DNA of 64,000 bases. Source: Nelumbo lutea. Taxonomy: Eukaryota; Streptophyta; Magnoliopsida; Proteales; Nelumbonaceae. The position numbers were made by a program, and so were the translations under genes. Positions 11,214 to 23,219 of the stretch are shown piece after piece (position 1 is the stretch's first letter; the number at the start of each line of letters is the position of its first letter). The DNA is taken from contig JAKGHH010000008.1 of assembly GCA_022828595.1 (NCBI GenBank), positions 22,188,378 to 22,252,377 of the forward strand. Reading direction: 5' to 3'. Below the pieces are notes generated by a model. It ran no database searches, was not told the origin of the DNA, and worked only from the letters and a program-made list of their open reading frames with translations.

Positions 11214-13190
11214 GGAATATATATGAATAGGATGATAATTGACTTTTCTTGTTTGCATATTATGGATGTAATGGATTGGTAAAGGAAGTTCCTCCTTCTG
11301 AACAGTAATTGTTAGATAGTTAGTTACTTGTCATAATTTATAATGCTGTTTAATGATGTACTAATGGTGACCCGTGCAACAATATAAATAAATAAGAGTA
11401 TTCAATTGTTTTATATTTTTAATTTTTTAAATAGTTAATAATCATTTATATTTTGTATAATACTTTTAATAAAGTTTTTACAATACAAAAATAACAATAA
11501 TTAATTTCAGCTAGGCTTATTCATCAAACTAATGAAATTGACCAACTTGATCAACTCGACCTGAGTTGGTCGATTTCTTATTATTTCCGATTGGTTTTGG
11601 TTCAATAATTTCCTAAGCCAACTAGGTTGGATCAGTTTCGCTATGGTCATTTGTACACCACCCAAAATGACATGAACAAAATTGAACGAAAGTGGGAACA
11701 TTCCCATATTTCTTCGTCTAAAATATTTTATACAATAATTTTTTTAATAATGCCACCATAATTTTTTAAATGTAATTTTAATTTTTTAAGTTTAAATCCT
11801 TTTAACTGATTAACCAAACCAAAAATTGACCCAAACCGGTACAACTCAAGTGGACCAATTTTCACAAATGGTCAATCACTTACGGGTGACCAACTCCCCA
11901 ATTTGACTAGGTTGATTTGGTTCACCAAATAGCCTACAACCAAACCGAGCCGACTCATGACCACTCCAAATTTCAACTAAATTAATAGTCTATTTTCTAA
12001 CAAATAACAATAGTTTAATCTCTAATAAATATTAATCAAGAATTTATAACAAAAATACAATAAGTGCAATAAATTAAATTTAAAAAGTTCAATAGTAGTA
12101 GTTCAATCCCTAATAATTATTGAAAATTTTCTGTTAAATAACAAAACAAAAATGAATTTATACATAACTATTGACAATATATTTATCACAAAAGCAATAA
12201 ATAATTACTGAAATACAATAAATATTAACTTTAGTATATATAATTATATAATAAATATAAATTAAGAGTTTAAAATTATCAGTAATAAATATTATTTTTT
12301 TGAACATTATTCTCTTAAGTTATTAATTGATATAAGTAAAATTGGTTATTTATAATATTATTTACTTATTTAAATAATATCATTATTTAAATTTTAAAAT
12401 ATTAATTCTTTATTGAATTTAATAATCTATAAAATTATATTTTAGACTATTATTACATACTTTAGTTATTAATTTTGTAAAATATTAAATTATTATTAAC
12501 TTCCATACTATTTAGTTATTAATTTTTCTAGTATTATTACACAATTTCGTTATTTTAACTATTTAAAATCTAGTTATGTTAAATATTTAAGTAATATGTA
12601 AAATATTTAAATTTTTTTATTTGAATTTTATTTATTTTAAAGATATGACATGATACTTATATAATTATTTAGCTATTTTTAACATTTTTAGTTAAGATCT
12701 TTAATTATTCAAGTGTTTAGATAATATTTTATTTTTTAATGTTAAATTTTTATTATTTGAATAGCATTTAAATTGAGTAATCTGGAAAATCATAATTTAT
12801 ATTGTTAGTACCTAATTTCATTCTGAAATTTGTAAAAATATAAAATTATGAATAATTTGAATATTATTAAATCTATCAGAATTATTTTTCTGTTTTTAAT
12901 AAATATTTTAAAGTTATTATATTATTTTGTTAGAATATTTAAATAATTCTTAAAATTTTTAATTCTATTTTTTTTAGATTGGTATAAATAAAAAGTGGGG
13001 GAGAGGTTAAACAGGAATTAGAGATAATTTAGGAGAAAGTAGGGGAGAGGGGGAGTTAGTTTAGGAGAAATTTTAAGGGAGAGAGAGAGAGAGAGATTTT
13101 AGGTAATTTTATATGGGGAATAAGAGCATCTCATTGATTGTTTAAAAAATGACATGAATTTAAAAAAATAAAAAAATAAAAAAGAAAAAA
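11214..13190. repeat. AT-rich dispersed repeat, copy 1
   Basis: From about 11,340 (TACTAATGGTGACCCGTGC) to an A-rich end near 13,190, after a GA run at 13,081-13,096. The same sequence order recurs at 18,480-19,130 (partial) and 29,495-32,390. It includes a conserved segment around 11,520-11,950 rich in TTGGTTGACC-type words. No coding capacity is seen. The first 120 bp belong to the gene flank shared with 18.37 kb. The start resembles the termini at 49,922 and 63,185, so a transposon end is likely. The class is unknown. Confidence 0.6.
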
Positions 13191-13860
13191 ATTCCTAGAC
13201 TTCCATCTTTTAATTGGTCCTTGTTTGTTGAATGGTGGTGTACAAAGGCTATCGTTGTTTGTAGCTATTCTGATTATAGGTATCAGGTTAGTCTTTTTTA
13301 CCCTTTGTTTTGTTTCTTTAACCTGCAATAGATATGTTTTGTCCTCCGAAATTAAGTAAGAGTTTCTTTCTATTGCAATTTTTTTCCCTCTAGAATTACT
13401 GTTGTTTGTTGATTGTAAAATGAATGAATCAGCTGACTTACAGCAAGAATTTGCAAAATCTGCTTGATGATAACGATCAACAAGGGCGGATTTCTTTTAT
13501 TTTGATAACGACATGCTTGCTAAGGTGTCTTCAACAATAGTCTTATAGTGCTTCCTCTTAAAAAGAGTATTTAAAATAATAGGTTTTGTTTTAAGGATTA
13601 TGATAATGTAAAACAACATGGACCTCAGAATGTTGTTGATCAATGGCTTATAATTCCTGAATGGATTGTGGGTCGTAACCGATCTGAGTTGGTCATTAAA
13701 GAAGCTGAGGTTTGGATGCAATTGCATAACTTGCAATTAGAGCATCTCGAGTTTGAAGTAGGTCATAGAATTGGAGAAACTTTTCTTTCATGTAGAGAAA
13801 TTGTGTCACATAACTTATTGAAAGTGGTGATTAATATTGAAAATCCTAAAGATTGGTAAT
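13191..13860 (+). pseudogene. LINE ORF1 (DUF4283-like) fragment
   Basis: The frame at 13,668-13,859 encodes WMQLHNLQLEHLEFEVGHRI. This resembles the conserved W-V-(R/Q)-L-x-x-L-P-x-E-(Y/H) block of plant L1-type ORF1 proteins, which bind the element's RNA. Upstream sequence to about 13,200 is coding-like but frame-broken. LINE ORF2 pieces occur at 16.5 and 26.1 kb. Confidence 0.5.
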
Positions 13861-13864
13861 GTTA

Positions 13865-14370
13865 TCCGATCTGAAGTGGCCTGAACTGAGAATACAGTCA
13901 GATAGTCCTACCAATTGGACAACGCTAAGGTAATTTGAAAGCACAAGGAGAGTTAGAGACTCGACGCTCAAGTTAGTAGTAATAGGGAGATAGGTCAGGA
14001 CAAATTGAAGGGAGCAAGTTAGTCTGAACTGAGGTGAGTGTAGTGGGTGCTGAAGTGAGTCGAGAGTCCAAAGTCCTTTACCTTGTGGGGGAGGTTCCTA
14101 TTTATAGCCGAATATTTATGTTGTAGTCAGATTAGGCCAGTGGGATTTTTGGGATGAGGATACCCGCCAAGGTGCTTGGGGGGTTCCCTTTCCTCGGTGG
14201 AGTATGTTTCCTTGTCTATGTGAAACTCTTGTCCTTGCTGCGCTCTTTCATCATGCAGTCGCCGTTGGCGGCGTTGATGTGGTCCGAGGAGGGTGGTGTT
14301 GACATAATGACATGATTCAAGGTGCTTGAGTCAGGCCATGGAGACTAACAGGTGGTGCTTTTGACTAACT
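13865..14370 (-). repeat. Degenerate Tat-type Gypsy LTR
   Basis: The minus strand shows a TATA motif (plus strand CCTATTTATAGCC near 14,098) followed by TACTAACTTGAGCGTCGAG. The intact Tat LTRs at 37.8 and 47 kb have the same order. The ends are eroded. Confidence 0.45.
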
Positions 14371-14589
14371 CAAACACCACTCCTCCAGTTCTAAAGTTGA
14401 GGAGTGTAGTGCTCGGCCGTAGTGGAGTGGAAGAGATCTTAAGTCCCAGTAAGAGGTTCTTGTGCTCACGGTCCCTAAGACCGATGCCAACATGATCGAG
14501 GTTGAGGGCCTGGAAGGCAAGGAGGCCAACACCTAGGGGGCTGAAGTTCCTCAGGGGGCAACGTCGGGGAGATCGGCAAGGCCGATCTA

Positions 14590-14790
14590 GAGATTGTGTC
14601 CAAGAGGGAGCTTAGTACCCCTCTAAGGTTTGGCAACCACTTCCCGTCCTCTCCCTATGGCCTAACACCCTAGGATTTGGCCCGTTTTAGGGAGTTCTAT
14701 TGCATTCTCGAGGAGTACGAGCTGAGGTACCCCGGAATAGGTGAACAGACCACCTCGGCTTCCCTGTTGAGTTTTGCTTCTATGAACATA
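14590..14790 (+). pseudogene. Remnant of antisense Tat ORF
   Basis: Plus-strand translation reads FGNHFPSSPYGLTP, one stop, then DLARFREFYCILEEYELRYP. This lines up in style with MTPEGFYSLITQFNLPREY near the start of the antisense gene at 39,363 and with the Pfam family of putative gypsy-type plant transposon proteins. It lies on the strand opposite to the Tat reverse transcriptase downstream, as in the intact element. Confidence 0.5.
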
Positions 14791-14849
14791 GCCTGATAGT
14801 TAGGCTAAGATTCCCTCTTGATGTTGGACTTGTGGTTGTATTGAGGTGG

Positions 14850-15650
14850 CACCAGGTCTAGCTGGTTCAACTCATGTCAAACTCCTTTAGGTACTCATCG
14901 AGCTTCTTTTGCTATTGCACTATTCACAATGTAGATATCACCTTGTCAATGTTCATATACTTCTTACACCTAAAGAAGCACTAGTAGGGCTACTACTACT
15001 TCTTGCTCAGTTGAATACCAAGGTGCTCGTTGGGCCCCCCTCTTCGGTGAAATAGTAGAAAGAGAGATTCTTCTTCATGCACCGCCCAGGGGGATGACCG
15101 TTCCTTGTTGAGTTGTCGGTCCCTAGGACCAAGGTGAAGGCTTTGACTAAGGACAAGCTGTCTTGAGAGGAGTTGGTGGCCATTTGACGGTTAACGAGGG
15201 TGCACAGGATTTGATTATAGCATGAGAAGGCATCCGTGAAGCTTAAGAGCTCATGCTCCATCATTGCATCAATGAGCTAGTCTATCCTTGATAGGGGAAG
15301 TTGTCTTTTGGGTAGGCCTGGTTGAGATTGATGAAATCGATATGGATTCTCCATTTCTCGTTGGCCTTTTTTTATCATCCCTACATTCGCTAGCTACTCT
15401 GACTAGGTCACTTCAGATGAAGTTGACGTCTAGCAATTTCTGCACCACCTTGTTGATTGCCTACCACTGTTTAGAGGCAAAGCTCCTCTTCTTCTACCTC
15501 ACAGGTTAGTAGTGTGTATTAGTGTTGAGCTAATGAATTATGACCTTGGGGGGTTGATCCCTGACATGTTAGCTACAGACAACGCAAACACATCGGTGTT
15601 AGTCCTGAGAAACTAGACGATGTTGTCCTAAAGACCATCCTCTAGGAGAG
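14850..15650 (-). pseudogene. Tat-type Gypsy reverse transcriptase remnant
   Basis: Minus-strand reading gives, in order, TDVFALSVANMSGINPP (15.6 kb), KWRIHIDFINLNQAYPKDNF (about 15.32 kb) and HELLSFTDAFSCYNQI (about 15.24 kb). These match DIFAWSAADMPGIDPN, KWRMCIDYTDLNRACPKDCF and HELLSFLDAYSSYNQI in the element at 43,535-44,596. Stops and shifts are frequent. RNase H and integrase appear to be deleted, bringing the antisense ORF close to reverse transcriptase. Confidence 0.8.
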
Positions 15651-16160
15651 AGCCTATCTAGACGGTTTTTGAACCACCCGACCCATGAGCAGGTCTATGG
15701 GTAAGTAATTCAACCCATGGTTTTTGAACCACAGTTGACCCAGACGGTTGGACTGATCAGCATGGGAACCGTCTAGGCAACCAGTTCCATTTTACCCCAA
15801 ACTTGATCCCTAACCAAAAACCATTAAAAATGTCAACGAACCGTTGAACCAGACGATCAACCTGTCGACCCGTTTCAATGATTTTTGGTCGTTTTTTATT
15901 TTTTTCAACTATTTTCATCATATAAGAAATTTACAAAAATACAATATAAATAATATATTTTAAATAAATAATAAATAACATATATACTATATATAAATAA
16001 TTGATTTGACCATAATATTAAAAACCAAAATTCAAACAATATATTGGAATTGCATTTATATGTGTGACAGGACATACCAATATGTAACCTTGTCATCAAT
16101 CTTCTGTTGTTCAATCCCTTACACAATGGATTTACGTCACAGCCTGTTTCTTTTGTTCAA
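15651..16160. other. Non-coding DNA
   Basis: 15,660-15,890 is rich in GGTTTTTGAACC-like and GACCC words typical of old MITE DNA, but no closed element could be delimited. 15,900-16,060 is AT-rich. No gene seen. Confidence 0.5.
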
Positions 16161-17175
16161 TCCCTCAGCAACCAACCACACTTTATGTCTCTTAATAGTA
16201 CTATTTTTTTTTTTTTATCTTTAATGGAAAAATACCCATCTACAGCAGATGGTTGGTCAACAATATCTCATGTATTATTTTCCAAAAAGAGTAGTTATTT
16301 CATCTTGCATGAATTGCTTCCACCCAAGTCGAGAAAGAGCCTCTGTAACAATTTTAGGTGTGAAGGCTTTGGAAATGGAAAGAAGGATTTATAGGGAGAT
16401 AGATGGTGATAAGACAAGTGTTTAGAAATGCATTTACAGTAGTGCAATGCCAGTTACCTTTTCTAATGACAATAGGAAGGTTAACTTTGATGGAGATGTA
16501 GTAGTAGTAGGAGTACAGAGTAATAGAGTAATAAAGGATCTAGAGGATCATTATGCATCTTGGACTCCACTATCTTGGATGCAAGTGGTTTTAAAGCTGC
16601 TGGTTCTAATTCTATTCCTTCCATTGTTTTCCAAAGATTTTGGGAGGAAATGAATGATGATATTTTTAATTTTATTGGTAAGTTGTTTAAAAATAGAAAG
16701 CTTCTTAAGAAAATAAATCATTCCTTCATTACTATGACCCCAAAGTTTGAGAATCCTACTTTTATCACATATTTTAGGCCTATGGGTATTATGTACACAA
16801 TATTAACTAAACTAATGGCTAATAAAATGAAATCCCTATTACATAGATGAATTCCTCCTCTTCAAGTTCGAGATGCTTTTGTCACTCATGAATTGGTACA
16901 TTACAAGAAAAAGATACAGTAGAGGGATCATGGTTATAAAATTGGATATTTCAAAAGCTTATAAGTCTTGAATGGCATTGTCATTTTGCAGGTTATGAGA
17001 TCTTTGGGTTTTTGTGAGAATTGGTGTAAAATGATTTTTGAATGTGTCCACTATTCTTTTGTTTTTTCTTAACCAATGGTAGTTGAAAAGGCTACTTAGG
17101 TCTTAGACAAAGAGATCCACTTTATCTATATTTCTTCATTTTGGTAGTGGAAGGTTTCTTCATTTTCAAATTTAA
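16161..17175 (+). pseudogene. Copia/LINE chimeric fragment, copy A
   Basis: 16,161-16,470 equals 25,777-26,100, which on the minus strand is a Copia pol segment. From about 16,560 the plus strand encodes L1-type LINE reverse transcriptase: FKAAGSNSIPSIVFQRFWEE, FITMTPKFENPTFITYFRPMGIMYTILTKLMANKMK. The pair of domains on opposite strands is the same in copy B (25.8-26.7 kb), which lacks about 85 bp found here. Both are dead. The duplicate probably arose after a LINE joined or inserted into a Copia element. Confidence 0.75.
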
Positions 17176-17580
17176 TCACTTCGCACTTGTTCTTAGCAAT
17201 TCCATCAACTTTAGAAAGGATTTTGTATGTGATTTGTCTGGTGTGTGTATAAATGTTTTAAAAACCATTATTTTATGAGACCGTTTCATAGAAAACTGAT
17301 CAAATATTACAAAAAAAAAATAAAAAAGTAAAGGAAAATTAGATAATTTGAAGAGATACAATAAATACGATGAAGAAAAAGGGATATATAGAGAAAACAC
17401 TAAAAATTGTAAAAGAAAAAAAAAAGTCTAAAAACTACAAAGAAATGAAAAGCGAATACCGTGCTTTAAGTGCTTTTAACATACATACCTTAATTTTATA
17501 TTTCTATATTTCCTTACTTTTCCTTTTTTAAGTTAAAAGGCCAAAGCTCTCAAGCCAGCGAAGGCCAGAGCTCTCCGGCC
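17176..17580. other. Low-complexity DNA
   Basis: A-rich and AT-rich, no gene. The last 60 bp carry a short GCTCTC-containing duplication (17,545-17,570) just before the second secreted-protein copy. Confidence 0.5.
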
Positions 17581-17582
17581 AA

Positions 17583-18050
17583 GTGTTACCAATCGCACTT
17601 ACACACCATGGATCTCCGACCAAAGCTCTCAACGCTCTCAGCTGTAGCTCGAGAGTACTGCACGCTCAGGAATCTTATGCTCTGGAGCCCCCACAAATCC
17701 GATCGTTATTAACCGCCAAGGTTCCCGTGCCGATGGCTTCAGGAGGAACCTCAGATACAACGCTGGCCGACCTTCCATCCTTTGCCATCTCGTTATCGTC
17801 TAGGAGGAACCTCAGATACAAGAACCCAGCAGCTAGGGAAGATTCATCCTCTGGTTTCGATGCTCCGTATAAAGAATTTCCGTATCCGCCTTTCCATGGA
17901 AAAAAAGGTATTACAGATTTTAGGTACCATACTCTACCATACCCATTAACCGATACGGGATTCATGTTATCCAAGTAAAATTAATATGACTTGTGTTTGA
18001 TGGTTGGCAGATCCCTAGTCCACTACAGCGAAACGATTCATCAGGTAATG
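17583..18050 (+). pseudogene. Second copy of the secreted-protein candidate
   Basis: Open frame 17,583-17,978. It shares with the 4,577 gene the blocks QESYALEPPQ, LADLPSFAISLSSRRNLRY and SGFDAPYKEFPYPPFHGKK, plus the donor (AAAAG/GTATTAC, about 17,908) and the acceptor (TTGGCAG/ATCCCTAGT, about 18,010). The N-terminus differs and has no signal peptide: MLPIALTHHG is followed by a tract with repeated AAAGCTCTCAA words. The second exon has two extra bases, so the reading frame after the splice differs from copy 1. I read this as a duplicated, probably non-functional copy. An alternative is a functional variant with an unannotated upstream exon. Confidence 0.45.
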
Positions 18051-18480
18051 AACTAATGATATCTCAATCTTTTTATTTTCATCACATTAGATTTGAGTTT
18101 TGCTTATCTCTGATAACTTCTTCAACCCTACCTTCATTTTATCCTTGATATGCAGTATCAGAATTTTTTGGTTTATTTTATTAATAATCTATAATATTTG
18201 ATGATTTTCAGTATCGATTTGAGCCCACTATTAATCCAACGGAATTGATCCATGCATGAATTTAAATATTGACGAATCAAATTTGGATCCATAGAAAATA
18301 CACAAAAAAGCTGTAGTCCGAATTTATGACGTATATATAAGAGGCATTCGAATCCTATATGGGAATATATATGAATAGGATGACAATTGGCTCTTCTTGT
18401 TTGCATTCATGGCTGTAGTGGATTATTAAAGGAAGTTCCTATCTCTTTTGAAGATAGTTAATTTATAATGTTGTTTAATG
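18051..18480 (+). other. Flank duplicated from 5.0 / 11.2 kb, without the Copia insert
   Basis: Aligns to 5,011-5,295 and then directly to 11,214-11,350. The single GGAAT at 18,362-18,366 is the empty Copia target site. Confidence 0.75.
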
Positions 18481-19135
18481 ATGTACTAGTGGGAACCGTA
18501 CCGTGTAATAATAGAAATAAATAAGAGTATATAATTATTTTTTATTTATTATTTTTAAATAATTAATAATGATTTATAATTTATATATTATTTTTAATAT
18601 TTTTTTTACAATATAAATATAACGATAATTAATTTCAGCTAGCGTTGTTCATCAAATTGATGAAACTAATCAATTTGACCAACTTGACCCGAGTTGGTCG
18701 ATTTTCTATTATTTTTTGTTGGCTTTGGTTCAATAATTTTCCAATCCGACCAGGTTGGATCAATTTCGCTTTGGTCATTTGTACATTGACTAAAATTGAA
18801 TGACATGATTATAGATATATTAATATTTTATATTTTAAACAAACTTTTTTAATATAGGAAAGTGGGAAATTTTTCATATTTCTTAGTCTAAAATATTTTA
18901 TACAATAAATTTATTTTTTAATATTGCCACCGTAATTTTTTAAATATGGTTTTAATTTTTTAAGTTTAAATCTTTTTAATTGACTAACCAAATTAAAAAT
19001 TGACCCAAACCGATACAACTCAAGTGGATCGATTTCACAAATGATCAATCACTTTTAGGTGACTAACTCCCCAACTTGACTAGGTCGATTTGATTGGCCA
19101 AATAACATACAACCGAACTGAATTTTTAAGGACAA
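18481..19135. repeat. AT-rich dispersed repeat, copy 2 (partial)
   Basis: Begins TACTAGTGGGAACCGT and follows copy 1 (11,340 onward) until about 19,135, where homology is lost. Non-coding. Confidence 0.6.
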
Positions 19136-20315
19136 AATTTACCCCTCTATATTTAAATATATTGATAAAAAGTGAGGGCAAATAGGGTAATTGGTTATTG
19201 ATATTAAATGGGTTAAAGAGGTATTTAAAAGATATTCAATGTATTTAATTCTCTCATTAAATCCAAATTTAAGTTATTAACTTGCATTCATGTTCATTGA
19301 ATCATATATTTAAGTCATTTTTTGTTTCTTTTCATCATTAAGTTCTATTAATTAAATCTATACTTAATAAATTAATAATTTCAATAACATAAAAGCTTAT
19401 ACTTTTAAAATCTACCCATTAAAAATAGTATTTTCATCTAGTTGGTGATAAGAAATTAAATCATTTTGGGTTAAATGGGCTAATCCATGTTGCCATGATT
19501 AGATAATAAAAATAAAAATAGATAAAATGAAAAAAATAGAAATTAAAAAAATTGGAAACATTTGTAACATACATATTAAACAATAATAAGTATGATAAAT
19601 AATAAATGTTTTTATTAATGAAGGAAATGGAATGTAAAATTTAAAACCAATTGGAAATAAAAATATTTTCCTATTCTCTCTAATTAAATCCTATATTTAA
19701 GATATATTTTTCTCATCCTTAAATTCTTGTAATTAAATACACAATATTAATTTTAATAATATAAAAACAAATATTTTGAAAAGTAATTTGAAAACAAAAC
19801 CATTTTCTTCCCTCCCGGTGGTGGGTAAGCAATTCGACCATTTGGGGTCAAATGGATTAATAAATAATGTCATAATTAAATAATAAAAATTAAAATAAAT
19901 AACTATGAAATGTAAGATGTATTTTTGTTAATGATGAAAATTGAATGCCAAATTCAAAATCTACCTAGAAATGAAATGATATCATAATCAAATAATAAAA
20001 AATACAAAGAATCACAAAAATTAAAAAAAAAAAGATAGAAAAAATTTTGAGTACATATTTAATGTTACATATTTATAAAAAATAAAATATTGGGTACATC
20101 TCTAATATTGTGCATTCATTATATTGAATAAAAATAAGTCTTGTACATAAGAAAAAAATTTGTCAATGATGAAAATGTAATACAAAATTTAATGTTAACC
20201 TAGAAATCAAACATTTTTTTTAGATGGTGGGTCAGTGGTTTGAGTCAAATAATACCATAGACAAACAATTAAGTGTGATAAATAAAAATATTTTATATAA
20301 TGTAAATGAAATATA
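19136..20315. repeat. AT-rich region with degenerate repeats
   Basis: A loosely conserved motif (GGTGGGTAAG or GGTGATAAG, then TTTGGGTCAAATGG, then ATAATGTCATAATTAAATAATAAAAA) appears near 19,441, 19,817 and 20,222, and again at 21,444 beyond the Mutator-like insertion. Spacing is about 380-400 bp. No coding sequence. Confidence 0.4.
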
Positions 20316-20324
20316 TAATTTAAA
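20316..20324. repeat. 9-bp target-site duplication TAATTTAAA
   Basis: Perfect match to 21,401-21,409. Confidence 0.85.
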
Positions 20325-21400
20325 GGGAAATTATTGTCAAAGTTGGTTGTATATTTAAAATTAGGTTGCAGGTTGGTCCAAAAACCAAAAAAAACTCTAA
20401 CAACCATCTCTACATTTCATATTAAAAAACTCCTACCATATCATTGGAGGCTTATGTGGTTGTTGCTAACATAGGACTCTTAGTCCATGTTGGACACCGC
20501 AAAAAACTTATATTGAAAATAGGTTAAGTTTCCCTCTCAATCCCTTTGTTTCTCGATCTCCCTCTAATCTCTATCACTCTCATAGTCATCTCTCGATATC
20601 CTACTCCCTCTATCTCTCCCACTCTCTTAACTTCGATCTATAGCCAAATCAAAATCCCTCTCTCTCTCTCTATTGTTCTCTCTCATCTTTCTCATTCTTC
20701 CCCCTCACTTTTTCTCTCAGTCAATATCTCCTTATTCCTCAATCTCTATTGTTTTCTAGTTGGTATAAATTTCATAGCTAAGAGCTTCTTGTGAATTTTT
20801 ATTAAATTGGTGTAATAATTTTTTAATCATACCAAGCTGGTTTCATGTTCTTTTATACGATCTAATTAATACCATATAAGTATGTAAGAAAAAAAAATAA
20901 AAAAAAAACGAGAGAAGGAGTGGGAGAGACACTAAGGGAGAACGATAGAAATTAAGGGAGAATGAGAGATCAACCGAGAAAGAGAACGAGAGAGATTAAG
21001 GGAAAACGATAGAGAGAGAGAGAGAGAGAATGAGAGAAATTGATATAGAGAATGTAAATACAGAAACCAAAAATCCATTTTTATTTATTTTCAAATCACA
21101 TAGTCATTGAGTATATAAAGATGACTTTGTGTGTGTGAGAGACAGAGAGAGAGAAACTAAAATCCCTTTTTTTTTATTTTCTAATCACCCAACATTAAAG
21201 AGCAATTTCAGTATAAGCTTTTTGTTGTGTCCAACATGGATTAAGAGTCCCATGTTAGCAATAGCCACGTAAGCCTCCAATGACATGGCAAGAGTTTTTA
21301 TAATTTGAAATGTAGAGTTGGTTGTCAGAGTTTTGTTGATTTATGGACCAACCTGTAGCCTAACTTTAAATGTACAACGGACTCCAACTATAATTTTTCC
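20325..21400. mobile_element. Mutator-like foldback element (non-autonomous)
   Basis: 1,076 bp with imperfect terminal inverted repeats of about 200 bp (20,325-20,522 against 21,200-21,400), starting GGGAAATTAT and GGAAAAATTAT. Shared words include GGAGGCTTA, CAACATG and ACTCTAA. Perfect 9-bp target duplications flank it, the signature of the Mutator superfamily. The interior is a CT-rich left half (20,527-20,760) and a GA-rich right half (20,905-21,160), so the whole element could fold on itself. It has no transposase. The frame at 20,546-20,794 is CT-repeat low complexity and is not called a gene. Confidence 0.85.
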
Positions 21401-21409
21401 TAATTTAAA

Positions 21410-23219
21410 ATTAATCCAAAAGCAAAGTTATTTTCTTATCTAGATGTGGGTTAGTGATTTACCTTTTCAAAAAAACCCATGATGTCATAATTGAATAATA
21501 AATATTTAAGTTTATCTTTAATCGTATTGTTAGTTTTGCTAATTTTCGATTTCTATCTTAACTATGAGATTTCTAAAATTCAAGTAATTAATATGAAGAA
21601 AATTTTTCTTACGCGCAACAAATGTCCTTAATTACTAGTATATGTATATGTGTGTGTGATAACTCTAACTATTTTCAACTTTTACCATTTCCATAAACCG
21701 GTTAGCTTTTATTTTTTTTGTTTTATTTTTATTGTCTATTAAACCTTTTCATTTCCGCCAATAACCCTTTTGTTTCTATTATTAGAACAAGTTAGCTTTA
21801 AGCCTTTAAGCAAAAAATCTTCTTTGTTCTGTTGATAACTTCATCAATGACTAGGTTTAATCTTTAGCAATGAATTGTTCGTCTGCCGATAACTTCATCA
21901 ATAACTTATGGAAAACAACTTTGTTTTTAATGCATGAAATTTGTATCTCACCAATATATAAGAAAAAGACAAGGATAATATTTGGCTTGTTAACCTTAGG
22001 TTAATGTGTTTCTTTCACATGTAGGGAGTTGTTTGTTAACGTATTAGAAATAAAACCATATCTCATCTTTTTTTTTTTTTTTTTTTTTTTGCTTGATATT
22101 ACATAGTTTTCAAAATGGTGAGACAGAGTTATTGGCGCAACAGAAATCAGAATGAAAATAAAACAAAATATTACAGAAATGGTTGTACTTCCTTTCTTGT
22201 TCTCTGCAATGGTGAGACAAACCAGTTCGTATTACGAAAATGGTTGCGCTTTTCATGTGCTCTGCAATGGTGATCAGGAGTATTAAGTTTGGTCTCCCTC
22301 TTCTCTTTGCTTTTTGATTTTAGAAAAAAAAAAAAAAAAACTCAAACCCTAATAGATGCAAGCCGTAAAAATTGAAAATAGTTGGAATTGTTCAAATTAA
22401 ATCTGACTCATTAGATAAACACCGTAACCAATAAACCAATAGTTTCTCATTTAAACGTTGGGACAAGCAACTGTGATGTGGATTAATAGATCCAACTAGC
22501 CCAATAAAAATCTTGGGAGTTGGGACGGATGCTTTGAGTAAGCCGGTGAGTGACGTGGAGGTTGTTCACGATTACCTGTGTCTGACACAACTCTTTTGTA
22601 GATTCAGTAGTCATTGACTAACTATGACCCTGATTTGAACTGAGTATCTTGAATCATCTCAACGAAGCTTCGAAGAAGAGGGATGGGCTCTTGTATCCAA
22701 ATGGGGCCCAAACGTCAGTAGGGTCCATCTACTTAGTTTGGTTACTCTCATTTGACAATTGGATCCGAGTTTGGGTAATTATGATAGTTCTGATATCTTC
22801 AAGTTCCCTCCTTAGAAATTCAGTTGCAGGCTGGGTCATTAAGTTAGGGTAATATTCGGATTTGAGTTGGGGGCTCTAATATGAGAAAGTTAATGTTGAG
22901 GGAGAAAATTAAAAGAATTGGGAGCCCCAAAGAAACAACTAGCAGCAAAATGATTCAAATCTAATGCTCAAGTAAGCAAAGTTTCTTTTTTATGTATTTG
23001 ATGGGCTGAGGCTGGCCTATTGCAGCCGCTGTGAATCAGTTGAGTTGGAACTTCCATGGGATTGCTCGACCTGTGATAAAGTTTGTTTCAGATGCTTTTC
23101 CCTGATTTCCTCTTTCTAGCTGAGAGAAAGATTCCTAAGTGCAAAGATGTTAATCTAAAGTATTGCTTTAAAATATGGTAATATGTGTTGTTTCCTCTTC
23201 TAAAGGGATAGCAAGCATG
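21410..23219. other. Intergenic DNA, no gene recognised
   Basis: AT-rich. Holds a 23-T run at 22,068-22,090 and two similar units of about 50 bp at 22,170-22,275, each ending CTCTGCAATGGTGA. Short frames near 22,649-22,852 have no recognisable domain. Confidence 0.5.

Noticed and set aside
11340..13190. AT-rich repeat as a complete Helitron
   Set aside because: The start resembles a Helitron 3' end read backwards, but the hairpin is eroded and no TC 5' end could be found, so the class was left open.
20546..20794. 82-codon frame rich in Ser, Leu and Ile
   Set aside because: Translation of a CT-rich low-complexity tract in the foldback element.
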